DNA of 64,000 bases, taken from the NCBI RefSeq assembly GCF_002575655.3, contig NC_053040.3:149979148-150043147 (forward strand), written 5' to 3'. A program made the translations under genes and the position numbers. Positions 11,717 through 22,932 of this stretch are shown here, piece by piece; the stretch's first letter is position 1, and every line of letters begins with the position of its first letter. The notes below the pieces were generated by a model. That model saw only the letters and a list, made by a program, of their open reading frames with translations. It ran no database searches and was not told the origin of the DNA. Origin of the DNA: Aegilops tauschii subsp. strangulata (Eukaryota; Streptophyta; Magnoliopsida; Poales; Poaceae).

Positions 11717-13456
11717 TGTTGGGGAACGTAGTAATTTTAAAAAAATTCCTACGCACACGCAAGCTCATGGTGATGCATAGCAACGAGAGGGGAGAGTGTT
11801 GTCCACGTACCCTCGTAGACCGAAAGCGGAAGCGTTAGCACAACTCAGCTGATGTAGTCGTACGTCTTCACGATCCGACCGATCAAGTACCGAATGCACG
11901 GCACCTCCGAGTTCAGCACACGTTCAGCCCGATGACGTCCCTCGAACTCCAATCCAGCCGAGTGTTGAGGGAGAGTTTCGCCAGCACGACGGCATGGTGA
12001 CGATGATGATGTTCTACCGACGCAGGGCTTCGCCTAAGCACCGCTACAGTATTATCGAGGTGGACTATGGTGGAGGGGGGCACCACACACGGCTAAAAGA
12101 TCCAAGGGATCAATTGTTGTATCTCTAGGGTGCCCCCCTGCCCCCGTATATAAAGGAGCAAGGGGGAGAGGTGCGGCCGGCCAGGAGGGGCGCGCCAGGA
12201 GGAGTCCTACTCCCACCGGGAGTAGGACTCCCTCCCTTTTCCTTGTTGGACTAGGAGTGGAGGGGGAAAGAGGAGGGAGAGAGGAAGGAAAGGGGGGCGC
12301 CGCCCCCCTCTCCTTGTCCTACTCAGACTAGGGGGGAGGGGTGCGCGGCCCTGCCCTGGCCACCTCTCCTCTCTTCCACTAAGGCCCACTATGGCCCATT
12401 AAGCCCCCGGGGGGTTCCGGTAACCTCCTGGTACACCGGTAAAATTCCGATTTCACCCGGAACACTTCCGATATTCAAACATAGGCTTCCAATATATCAA
12501 TCTTCATGTCTCGACCATTTTGAGACTCCTCGTCATGTCCGTGATAACATCCGGGACTCCGAACAACCTTCGGTACATCAAAACATATAAACTCATAATA
12601 GAACTATCATCGAAACTTTAAGCGTGCGGACCCTACGTGTTCGAGAATAATGTAGACATGACCGAGACACATCTCCGGTCAGTAACCAATAGCGGAACCT
12701 GGATGCTCATATTGGCTCCCACATATTCTACGAAGATCTTTATCGGTCAAACCGCATAACAACATACGTTGTTCCCTTTGTCATCGGTATGTTACTTGCC
12801 CGAGATTCGATCGTCGGTATCTCAATACCTAGTTCAATCTCATTACCGGCAAGTCTCTTTACTCGTTCCGTAATACATCATCCCACAACTAACTCATTAG
12901 TTACAATGCTTGCAAGGCTTATAGTGATGTGCATTACTGAGTGGGCCCAAAGATACCTCTCCGACAATCGGAGTGACAAATCCTAATCTCGAAATACGCC
13001 AACCCAACAAGTACCTTCGGAGACACCTGTAGAGCACCTTTATAATCACCCAGTTAAGTTGTGACGTATGGTAGCACACAAAGTGTTACTCTGGTAAATG
13101 GGAGTTGCATAATCTCATAGTCATAGGAACATGTATAAGTCATGAAGAAAGCAATAGCAACATACTAAACGATCAAGTGCTAAGCTAACGGAATGGGTCA
13201 AGTCAACACATCATTCTCCTAATGATGTGATCCCGTTAATCAAATGACAACTCATGTCTATGGTTAGGAAACATAACCATCTTTAATTAACGAGGTAGTC
13301 AAGTAGAGGCATACTAGTGACACTCTGTTTGTCTATGTATTCACACATGTATTATGTTTCCGGTTAATACAATTCTAGCATGAATAATAAACATTTATCA
13401 TGATATAAGGAAATAAATAATAACTTTATTATTGCCTCTAGGGCATATTTCCTTCG
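11717..13456 (-). repeat. Copia A 5' LTR
   Basis: It is about 1.74 kb and starts TGTTGGGG on the plus strand. Its outer end is CCTTCG rather than CCTTCA, so the element begins CG instead of TG in its own orientation, a terminal substitution. A TATA-like box (TATATA, plus coordinates 12147-12155) lies in the expected promoter position on the minus strand. Confidence 0.9.
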
Positions 13457-13660
13457 GTGGGATGATACAACGTCCATGGGGACATCGCTCTTTGATCCTG
13501 GGCTAACCTGTTTTGCCATTAAAGTTCCGATTGGATTCTGAAAAGTTGAAGTTAGCAAAACATGTCAACTGGGAGTTATAATAGCAAACCAGTTAAACAA
13601 ACAAGGAATTAAAGAGTTTCAATTGGATGCTGAAAAGTAGTTATTATCATTGTAACCGGT
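13457..13660 (-). pseudogene. Gene 2, micro-exons a and b with flanking introns
   Basis: This is a 204-bp island of gene 2 between Copia A and the Fatima-like element. Micro-exon a (13508-13537) is exactly 30 nt, preceded by CAG and followed by GTTAGC on the minus strand, and encodes NPIGTLMAKQ. Micro-exon b (13600-13629) keeps its AG acceptor and reads HPIETL then a stop; its donor region is deleted. Both belong to the tandem series described at 41373-41830. Downstream of a, the frame GSKSDVPMDVVSSH runs up to the Copia A insertion. Confidence 0.55.
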
Positions 13661-14132
13661 TGAGGGAGTCCTGGATTAAGGGGTCCTCGGGCGTCCGGAC
13701 TATAGTACGTGGGCCGGACTGATGGGCTGTGAAGATACAAGACCGAAGACTCTCTCCCGTGTCCGGATGGGACTCTCCTTGGTGTGGAAGGCAAGCTTGG
13801 CGTCCGATATGAAGATTCCTTTCTTTGTAACCGACTTTGTATAACCCTAGTCCCCTCCGGTGTCTATATAAACCGGAGGGCTTAGTCCATAGAGGCATCA
13901 TCATAATCATACAGGCTAGACTTCTAGGGTTTTAGCCATTACAATCTCGTGGTAGATCAACTCTTGTAATACTCATATTCATCAAGATCAATCAAGCAGG
14001 AAGTAGGGTATTACCTCCATAGAGAGGGTCCGAACCTGGGTAAACATCATGTCCCCTGTCTCCTGTTACCATCAACCTCAGACGCATAGTTCGGGACCCC
14101 CTACCCGAGATCCGCCGGTTTTGACACCGACA
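13661..14132 (+). repeat. Fatima-like 5' LTR
   Basis: It begins TGAGGGAGTC and ends TTGACACCGACA. The TATA-like motif TATATAA lies at 13866-13872 upstream of the presumed R region. Confidence 0.92.
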
Positions 14133-14151
14133 TTGGCGCTTTCATTGAGAG
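14133..14151 (+). other. Fatima-like primer-binding site region
   Basis: TTGGCGCTTTCATTGAGAG directly follows the 5' LTR, the position and style of PBSs in this gypsy group. I cannot name the tRNA with certainty. Confidence 0.6.
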
Positions 14152-14179
14152 TTCCGTTGTGACGTCGAAAACAGGATCG

Positions 14180-17100
14180 ATGGCTCGCCTTATTGTCAAG
14201 GATAGTATCACCTCCGGAGGAGCCCTGGCCCCAGGTCAAACCCTTCGTCTTGGCGGCTTTACCATGACCGCCCGTTCGGCCGTTAAGCCGACGATGACTT
14301 CTCGAGTCATCGAAAATCGCCTCTGCATTGACTCCGAATACTCCAAACGGATGGATTCGACGGAGTTGTCGTCTTAAAATGAACTCCTGGATCGCATCGC
14401 CGCCTTGGGGGTCGCTACAGACTACGATCGGATTGGGCTTAAACCCGACCAGAGAGAAATCAAATCTCCGCCGATCACCCATCAGAAAGCGGTAGTAGAG
14501 GAGCAAAACAATAACTCTTCCCCTATATTGTGGACGAACTATGTTCGGATTTCCAAGCTCGAGGAGCTGGATACCTGTCCGCGGGACGACGTGCCCTGCC
14601 CTCCGAACTTAGGATCGGACGATGGGCCTAAAACATTAGTTCATATCCCGGAGCCCGAACCATTAAGTTCGGAAGATTTTCAAACTCCGGATCCCAAATC
14701 GGGCCAGGGTTCAGATTTAAATCCACCCACCCACCCAGCTATACGCGATCTTATGTACATACGACAGCAGTCTCAGGAAACGGTCCATCACTTTTGGGCT
14801 AGATTCCTCCTTGTCAAAGATAAGATTAAAAATTGCCGTGACGAAGACGCGATCTCAGTATTCCGCAACAATTGCACGGACGAAGGAATCCTCAACGCCA
14901 TCAACCGCCGTCGCGTATTACACTTTGCTGACTTGGCAACCATAGTACAGAAATACTGCGCAATGGAAAGCGCGTGGAAAACTCAGGCAGCTCACTGGGA
15001 ACCACTGGTTTTAACTCAGCCCCTCGTCCGGGCAAAAAGGACGCACCCTCGTGGGGCACCCGACCCAATAGTAAAGAAATCTATGCCCATTACGGGGCGC
15101 GGAACCGTTCTGGAGGGATGGCTCGATAGTCCATGCAAAATACATACAACACCGGATACCACACCAACCCATAGCCTTAGTGCATGTTGGATACTCCGGC
15201 AAGTGGCCAACAGCGGCGAGGATCTCCTCACCAAAAACACCCCAGAACAACACCCCCCGGAAGACGACGACCTCAGAGTATTGACGGTCTTCGAGACTTT
15301 CACTTCAAAAAATCAGCGCAAAAGGGCACTCCACGACGTAGCCGAAGTCTGCCAAGTCGCAGCAATAAACCCCTGGAACGACACGGCCATAACTTTCAAT
15401 GCTGGTGACGAACCAAGATTCAGGACAGTTCGGGCACCAGCTGCCTTGGTCCTCAGTCCAATTGTGGACGGATTTCGGCTCACCAAAGTGCTCATGGACG
15501 GCGGCAGTAGATTAAACCTCATTTACGAGGACACACTCAACAAAATGGAAATAGACAGGAGCCGCATCGAGCAAAGTAGCACGACCTTACGAGGAATTAT
15601 TCCCAGTCGGGAGGCGCGATGCGCGGGAAAAATCACACTCGATGTGGTATTCGGCATGCTGGAGAATTATCAGTTCGAAGAAATAACCTTCCAAGTGGCC
15701 CCTTTCAATAGTGGATATCATGCCCTATTGGGGCGAGATGCATTTGCACGCTTCCAAGCTATACCTCACTACGGATACATGAAGCTCAAGATGCCCGGAC
15801 CCAATGGTATAATCACTCTGGCCACTGATCCGGACATAGCACTCCGTGCTGAAAATATAACCGCATCCCTGGCCCTCGAGGCATTATCTGAAGCCCTCGC
15901 GGCCAAAGAATTAACCGCACTACGCTCCACGGTGGATAGGGACGATGTAATCCTGGACAAGCGACCCAAATCCACCTATTTTAAACCAGCAGACGAAATA
16001 GTTAAATTTCAAGTCCACCCAACGGACCCCAGGAAGACGGCATCCATCGGGGCACAGCTGGACCCAACGGTTGACGCCGCGCTACGAGAGTTCCTGCGCG
16101 AGAACTGGGACATATTCGCCTGGCATCCTTCTGATATGCCAGGAATCCCACGTAGGCTGGCGGAACACAACCTCAATATATTAAAGGGATATAAACCGGT
16201 GAAGCAAACACTGCGGCGCTTTTCCGAGCCCAAACGTCAACCTATGGGGGAGGAGCTAGCCAAGTAAATCGAGGCCGGATTCATTAGAGAAATAAAACAC
16301 CCGGACTGGCTAGCAAACTTGGTGATGGTGCCAAAGAAGGATAAATCCTGGCGCTTGTGCATCGATTTCAAAGACCTTAATAAAGCTTGCCCTAAGGATC
16401 CCTTCCCCCTCCCCCGTATCGACCAGATTATCGATGCTACCGTAGGACACGACTCATTGTGCTTCCTCGACGCATATTCCGGATACCATCAAATAAAGAT
16501 GAAGGAGTCCGACCAAGCCGCAACGGCATTCATTACCCCATATCGGCCATTCTGCTTCAACACTATGCCCTTCGGGCTTAAAAACGCCGGTGCCACCTAC
16601 CAATGCATGATTCAAACATGCCTGGAGAAACAGATCGGCAAGACAGTTGAAGCATATGTGGATGACGTCGTCATCAAAACTAGGCACGTCGAATCATTAA
16701 TAGACGATCTACGTCTCACATTCGACAACCTCCGTACATATGACATCAAGCTCAATCCAGAAAAGTGTGTTTTCGGCGTCCCCGCTGGAAAACTACTGGG
16801 CTTCATCGTTTCCAATAGAGGAATTGAGGCAAATCCAGCCAAAATCCGAGCTTTCTCACAATTGGCTACGCCAACAGACCTTAAACAGGTCCAAAAACTA
16901 GCCGGATGTGTGGCAGCTTTAAGCCGCTTTATCTCCAGATTGGGAGAAAAAGCATTGCCACTTTATCGCCTTCTCCGACGCACCGACCACTTTGAGTGGA
17001 CGGATGCGGCAACGGCCGAACTAGAAGAAATAAAGGCCCTCTTAGCGAGCAACCCAATCCTGGCCGCGCCGAACGTCGGCGAACCCATGTTATTATACAT

Positions 17101-19244
17101 ATCGGCAACACACCAGGTGGTGAGTGCCGTGCTCGTCGTCGAGCGAGAGCAGGACGGTCACAAGTTCCCACTCCAGAAACCGGTATACTATGTATCCACT
17201 GTCCTCACACCATGCAAATCCCGGTACCCTCATTACCAAAAAATAGCATACGCGGTCTTCATGGCATCCCGGAAGCTATGACACTACTTTCAAGAGTGCT
17301 AAATAACGGTGGCCTCCGAAGTACCACTCAATGACATAATAAACAACCGCGATGCGACAGACCAGATTGCTAAGTGGGCCATTGAGCCATCAAATCCCAC
17401 GTACTGGCCGACTTTGTTGCCAAATGGACAGAGGACGAACTCCCTAAAGAGTACGGCACATACTCCAACTGGGTCATGCACTTTGATGGCTCCAAAATGC
17501 TGGCGGGCTTAGGAGCGGGCGTTGTCTTAACGTCCCCCACTGGAGATACAGTTCAGTACGTACTCCAAATATTATACACAGACTCCAACAATACGAGGCC
17601 TTGTTGCATGGTCTTCGGATGGCTGTCTCCATGGTCATACAACGCTTGGAAGTGCGCGGGGATTCAAACCTCGCAATATCTCAAATAAATGGAGATTTCG
17701 ATGCGAAAGATCCAAAGATGGCGGCTTTTCGTAACGCCGTTCTCAAAATGTCGGCTCGGTTCGAGGGGCTTGAGTTTCATCATGTGGCTCGAGAAAGTAA
17801 TCAAGCGGCGGATGTCCTTGCTCGCATCGGCGCCAAGCGCGACCCTATCCCACCTAACATCTTCCTGGAAAGGCTTTTTAAGCCATCGGTGGTGTGGCAA
17901 GGGGAGAGCGGTAACATCAGTCCGATCCGACCATAACCCCAGATTCCGAACACACCGATATCATCGAGGGCTCAGCCACCGAAGTAACATCGTCGGCCCA
18001 TCTTATCATGGCAGTCATTGCCCCATGGACTGAACCATTCTTGGCCTACCTTAATTGGCGAGAACTCCCTGAGGATCAGAATGAGGCTCGCCGCATTGTT
18101 CAGCGCTGGAAAGCCTACAAAGTCCATGACGGAGAGCTCTACAAGAAAAGAGCCACCGGAGTACTCCAAAGATGTATCTCCGAAGAGGAGGGACGGCAGC
18201 TCTTGGCTGAAATTCATGCCGGTCTCGGCGGCCACCAAGCCGCGGCTGGGACCCTTGTAAGTAAGGCCTTCCGTACAGGTTTCTATTGGCCAACGGCCCG
18301 AGCAGATGCACAGGACCTTGTCCAACGTTGCGTCGGATGCCAGCTTTTCGCCAACCAGAGCCATATGCCACCCACCACTCTACAAACAATTCCCATCACT
18401 TGGCCTTTTGCGGTCTGGGGGCTTGACATGGTTGGACCCCTTAAAGGAGGAAGCCATAAGAAAAAATATCTGCTGGTCATGGTGGATAAATTCACTAAGT
18501 GGATAGAGGCCAAACCAGTTAGAACGGCCGAAGCTGGACCAGTGATAGACTTCATATCCGGCATTGTGCACCATTATGGTGTCCCACACAGCATCATCAC
18601 CGATAACGGCTCCAATTTCACAGCCGATGAGGTGAAAAACTGGTGTGCTAATCTGGGCATTAAGCTCGACTACACCTCTGTCTATCACCCGCAAACAAAC
18701 GGTCAAGTCGAACGAGCCAATGGTCTTATTATGAGCGGCATTAAACGCAGACTAGTGCGGTCTTTAAAAGAACAGACAAGCACTGGGTTGAGGAGCTCGA
18801 CTTTGTACTCTGGGGGCTGCGGACCATGCCCAATCGCACTACTGGATATACACCTTTCTTCATGGTGTACGACGCAGAGGCTGTGTTACCCTGCGACATT
18901 ATTCATGACTCACCTCGAGTGCGCATGTACGAAGAGAGAAAGAGGCCGAGCTTGATCGGCAGGACAACTTAGATGCCCTGGAGGAGGAGCGCGACATTGC
19001 AAAAGCCTGTACCGCATTTTATCAACAGCAGGCTCGCAGGTATCAAAGCAGAGAAGTGCGGGCCAAGACTTATAATGTTGGCGAACTTGTTCTACGCTTG
19101 CCAGAGAATAAAAAGGACAAACTCAAGCCCAAGTGGGAGGGTCCCTTCATCATTGACGAAGTTCTCACTGGAGGAGCGTACCGCCTGCGTGATGCATCAG
19201 ACAATTGCCTAAAGCCGAATCCATGTAACGCGGCCAGACTCTGA
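14180..19244 (+). pseudogene. Fatima-like gag-pol polyprotein, degenerate
   Basis: One frame runs from ATG 14180 to about 17400 with stops at 14375, 16265, 17279 and 17300. Later parts are shifted. The gag part includes IRDLMYIRQQSQETVHHFW. Protease carries VLMDGGSRLNLIY, with DGG in place of the usual D-S/T-G. Reverse transcriptase has FLDAYSGYHQIKM and the catalytic YVDD of AYVDDVVIK. An RNase H piece has HFDGSKMLAGLGAG, followed by a second segment with RGDSNLAISQING. Integrase (18008-18955) has the HHCC finger (GGHQ...RCVGCQLF), GLDMVGP, TDNGSNF and NGQVERANG, and so keeps the D, D and E residues. Two or more frameshifts near 17400-17990 and 18780 break it. Confidence 0.85.
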
Positions 19245-19622
19245 AGGTTCTATGCCTAGCGCCGAAATCTTCGTTCGTCTCCTTCTCCCTTTTGTTTCCA
19301 TTATTTTTTTCCTCTCTTTCGTTTGGTTTTTATATTATTTTTAGCTTTAAGCTCTTGTGCGGTTACACCGCGCACCTATGACGTCAACATCCTTAAATAT
19401 GTACGTCCATTATCCCTGGGGGCTTCTCGTACAGAAGCTTGCTATTATCATTTTCCGAGCATCAAGCTCGTCACATATGTGTCTTTTCCCCATATGTACC
19501 TTTTCTTCGCCATTATATGCATCGATATGACTTAAGTTTTGGCCAAGCTGGGTTGCCTGGCTCCTGTGCTTATGCCCTACATTCCCGTTAGTTCGGTTAG
19601 GGCATAAAGGGAGCACCTCTGC
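19245..19622 (+). other. Fatima-like post-pol spacer, left part
   Basis: This T-rich non-coding stretch follows the integrase and ends at TCTGC, the 5-bp site duplicated by the Gypsy 2 insertion (19618-19622 and 36599-36603). Confidence 0.7.
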
Positions 19623-20143
19623 TGTCGTGGTTTTGTCATGGCAGATGTCCTAGAGAAAGGACTTAGTCGTGGAGCCATCGCGATGGGTTAGCTTAAAGGG
19701 GTTAAAGCGGATAAGGGACGCAGAGAGTTTATAATGGTTCGGCCCCTTGCGGTGAAGGTAAAGGCCTAATCCAGTTGTTGTGAAATTGCTAGGGTTTCGA
19801 TGACCAGGGAGCGAATACGCTTTGCCTGGGTCTCGAGTTGTTGTCTGTTGTCCATAAACCGCCGCCGGGTCATCCCCTTATATACATGGGTTGACGCCTG
19901 TCAGTTTACAGGGTTCCGAGGCCGGCTCATAAACGTGTCCGGCCCGGTCTCTACTTATTTCTGCCTTATAATACAAGCTTACATATCAAGGTCGGTTTAT
20001 GACTACAGGCCTTAATCCGCCTTTGGGCCCTGGGCCTTCATAAAGCGTCATCATCTTTGTCTTTATTTCAAACATAATAACTCACTATAGGGATAACCCG
20101 GCCTTTCCTGGCCGGTTTACGCCCAGTAGTAATATCCCCAACA
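19623..20143 (-). repeat. Gypsy 2 3' LTR
   Basis: On the plus strand it reads TGTCGTGG...CCCCAACA. Immediately inside it, the complement of 20144-20155 gives the purine-rich tract TCTGGGGCCTAA before the LTR start. Confidence 0.9.
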
Positions 20144-20410
20144 TTAGGCCCCAGATTGACTTGAACTGGTTCATGTCAATCTCCAACACTTTGAGAAAAT
20201 TTCTTCTTCGGCATCTTCACATAAGTCTTGTAAACTATCGTGACGTCACTTTCCAGGACCATGATAACTCGCCATGACATCACCTGTTATTAAAAACTGC
20301 ACATAACCCACCTTTATTAATGTGCCTCCGACAATCGAGGCGACAACTCCGCCTCATATCTAAATTTTGGGCTCCTTGATTTTTGCGCCTGTCACTTATC
20401 CCTTTGCCTT

Positions 20411-20419
20411 TATAAATAG
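20411..20419 (+). promoter_or_regulatory. TATA-like box of the Gypsy 2 antisense gene
   Basis: TATAAATAG lies about 300 bp upstream of ATG 20709 on the strand opposite to pol. It is followed by a pyrimidine- and GC-rich leader like a plant 5' UTR. This is inference from position and motif only. Confidence 0.5.
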
Positions 20420-20708
20420 GGCCAGGGGGCCCTTTCCATTTCCCCCCCGTGCCTCTTCGCACCGTATTCTTCCTCGCGCCGACCAAACCTTCGAGCTCTG
20501 CCGCTGCCGTCGTTCTTCGCATCTGCCTCAACAACGGCCGCTGCATCAACCTGTTGGTACCAGAAAGCCGCGACGTCTCTCTGCTGTTCCTCTGTCATTG
20601 GTAAGCCTTTTCTCCTTCCATCCTAGATCTTTCCATTAGGGTTTGTACTCATCGGAGTTCTTTGAAGTTCTCGGAGCTCTTCTTCCTTGTTCCTCTTCAG
20701 TAGTACCA

Positions 20709-20821
20709 ATGGCGAGTTAGATCTGATATTTTTCAGTGCCCTTGTAGTTTAAATTCCTTTTTCCTCATTAGGGCATCTGCTTTATACAGAACTCATCTGA
20801 ACTTGCTGAACTGTTCGAGCA
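20709..20821 (+). pseudogene. 5' part of the Gypsy 2 antisense gene, cut by Copia B
   Basis: ATG 20709 in ACCAATGG context opens MAS and meets TAG at 20718, unless an intron begins there. A possible acceptor (TCATTAG) precedes a short open stretch up to the Copia B junction near 20821. The main body of the gene resumes at 24656. Confidence 0.4.
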
Positions 20822-20822
20822 C

Positions 20823-22899
20823 TCTAAATAGGACACCATCGAAATCCGTTGAGACGACGCCTTATGAACTATGGTTTGGCAAGAAACCAAAGTTGTCGTA
20901 TCTTAAAGTTTGGGGTTGCGATGCTTATGTGAAGAAACTTCAACCTGATAAGCTCGAACCTAAATCGGAGAAATGTGTCTTCATAGGATACCCAAAGGAG
21001 ACTGTTGGGTACACCTTCTATCACAGAATTGAAGGCAAGACATTCGTTGCTAAGAATGGATCCTTTCTAGAGAAGGAGTTTCTCTCGAAAGAAGTGAGTG
21101 GGAGGAAAGTAGAACCTGATGAGGTAACTGTACCTGCTCCCTTATTGGAAAGTAGATCATCGCAGAAACTAGTTTCTGCGACACCTACACCAATTAGTGA
21201 GGAAGTTAATGATAATGATCATGAAACTTCAGATCAAGTTATTACTGAACCTCGTAGGTCAACCAGATTAAGATCCGCACCAGAGTGGTACGGTAATCCT
21301 GTTCTGGAGGTTATGTTGCTAGACCATGACGAACCTACGAACTATGAAGAAGCGATGGTGAGCCCAGATTCCGCAAAATGGCTTGAGGCCATGAAATCCG
21401 AGATGGGATCCATGTATGAGAACAAAGTATGGACTTTGGTTGACTTGCCCGATGATCAGCAAGCCATTGAAAATAAATGGATCTTCAAGAAGAAGACTGA
21501 CGCTGACGGTAATGTTACTGCCTATAAAGCTCGACTTGTTGTGAAAGGTTTTCGACAAATTGAAGGGATTGACTACGATGAGACCTTCTCACCCGTAGCG
21601 ATGCTTAAGTCTGTCCGAATCATGTTAGCAATTGCCGCATTTTATGAAATTTGGCAAATGGATGTCAAAACTGCATTTCTGAATGGATTTCTGGAAGAAG
21701 AGTTGTATATGATGCAACCGGAAGGTTTTGTCGATCCAAAGGGAGCTAACAAAGTGTGCAAGCTCCAGCGATCCATTTATGGACTGGTGCAAGCCTCTCG
21801 GAGTTGGAATAAACGCTTTGATAGTGTGATCAAAGCATTTGGTTTTATACAGACTTTTGGAGAAGCCTGTATTTACAAGAAAGTGAGTGGGAGCTCAGTA
21901 GCATTTCTGATATTATATGTGGATGACATATTGCTAATTGGAAATGATATAGAATTTCTGGATAGCATAAAGGGATACTTGAATAATAGTTTTTCAATGA
22001 AAGACCTCGGTGAAGCTGCATATATATTGGGCATCAAGATCTATAGAGATAGATCAAGACGCTTAATTGGACTTTCATAAAGCACATACCTTGACAAAGT
22101 TTTGAAGAAGTTCAAAATGGATCAAGCAAAGAAAGGGTTCTTGCCTGTACTACAAGGTGTGAGATTGAGTAAGACTCAATGCCCGGCCACTGCAGAAGAT
22201 AGAGAGAAGATGAAAGATGTTCCCTATGCTTCAGCCATAGGCTCTATCATGTATGCAATGCTATGTACCAGACCTGATGTGTGCCTTGTTATAAGTTTAG
22301 CAGGGAGGTACCAAAGTAATCCAGGAGTGGATCACTGGACAGCGGTCAAGAACATCCTGAAATACCTGAAAAGGACTAAGGATATATTTCTCGTTTATGG
22401 AGGTGACAAAGAGCTCAACGTAAATGGTTACATTGATGCAAGCTTTGACACTGATCCAGACGATTCTAAATCGCAAACCGGATACGTATTTACATTGAAC
22501 GGTGGAGCTGTCAGTTGGTGCAGTTCTAAGCAAAGTGTCATGGCGGGATCTACGTGTGAAGTGGAGTACATAGCTGCTTCGGAAGCAGCAAATGAAGGAG
22601 TCTGGATGAAGGAGTTCATATCCGATCTAGGTGTCATACCTAGTGCATCGGGACCAATGAAAATCTTTTGTGACAATACTGGTGCAATTGCCTTAGCAAA
22701 GGAATCCAGATTTCACAAGAGAACCAAGCACATCAAAAGACGCTTCAATTCCATCCGGGATTTAGTCCAGGTGGGAGACATAGAAATTTGCAAGATACAT
22801 ACGGATCTGAATGTTGCAGACCCGTTGACTAAGCCTCTTCCACGAGCAAAACATAATCAGCACCAAGACTCCATGGGTGTAAGAATCATTACTGTGTAA
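20823..22899 (+). pseudogene. Copia B reverse transcriptase-RNase H, 5'-truncated with one stop
   Basis: The frame is continuous for about 690 codons except for TAA at 22078-22080, where the expected glutamine codon CAA became TAA (LIGLS-stop-STYLDKV). The post-integrase linker (ELWFGKKPKLSYLKVWGCDA) leads into RT, with NKWIFKKKTDADG, FSPVAMLKSVRIML, QMDVKTAFLNG and the catalytic LYVDDILLIGND. RNase H keeps GYIDASFDTD, the CEVEYIAASEA glutamate and FCDNTGAIALAKE, then HTDLNVADPLTKPLP and a stop near 22897. It is much better preserved than Copia A, which suggests a younger copy, but without gag and integrase it cannot act alone. Confidence 0.88.
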
Positions 22900-22932
22900 T
22901 CTAGATTATTGACTCTAGTGCAAGTGGGAGAC

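Larger units (their letters stand above)
4890..13456 (-). mobile_element. Copia A: full-length Ty1-copia LTR retrotransposon, Angela/BARE/WIS-like clade
   Basis: The element is about 8.6 kb, transcribed on the minus strand and flanked by the 5-bp direct repeat GTGGG (4885-4889 and 13457-13461). Its LTRs are about 1.73 kb. A PBS resembling initiator tRNA-Met sites abuts the right LTR (11701-11716), and a purine tract abuts the left LTR (complement of 6623-6636). Remnants of gag, integrase, reverse transcriptase and RNase H follow in copia order (integrase before RT). Every domain is interrupted, so the copy is not autonomous. It is inserted in gene 2 between the micro-exon array and the terminal exon. 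The family name is from memory. Confidence 0.9.

Noticed and set aside
15011..15303. Minus-strand frames inside the Fatima-like gag-protease region
   Set aside because: They are shadows of the plus-strand polyprotein, which has recognisable motifs in its own frame.
20144..20410. Solo LTR or separate element between the Gypsy 2 LTR and the antisense promoter
   Set aside because: The sequence is continuous internal Gypsy 2 DNA after the purine tract; no ends or duplicates found.
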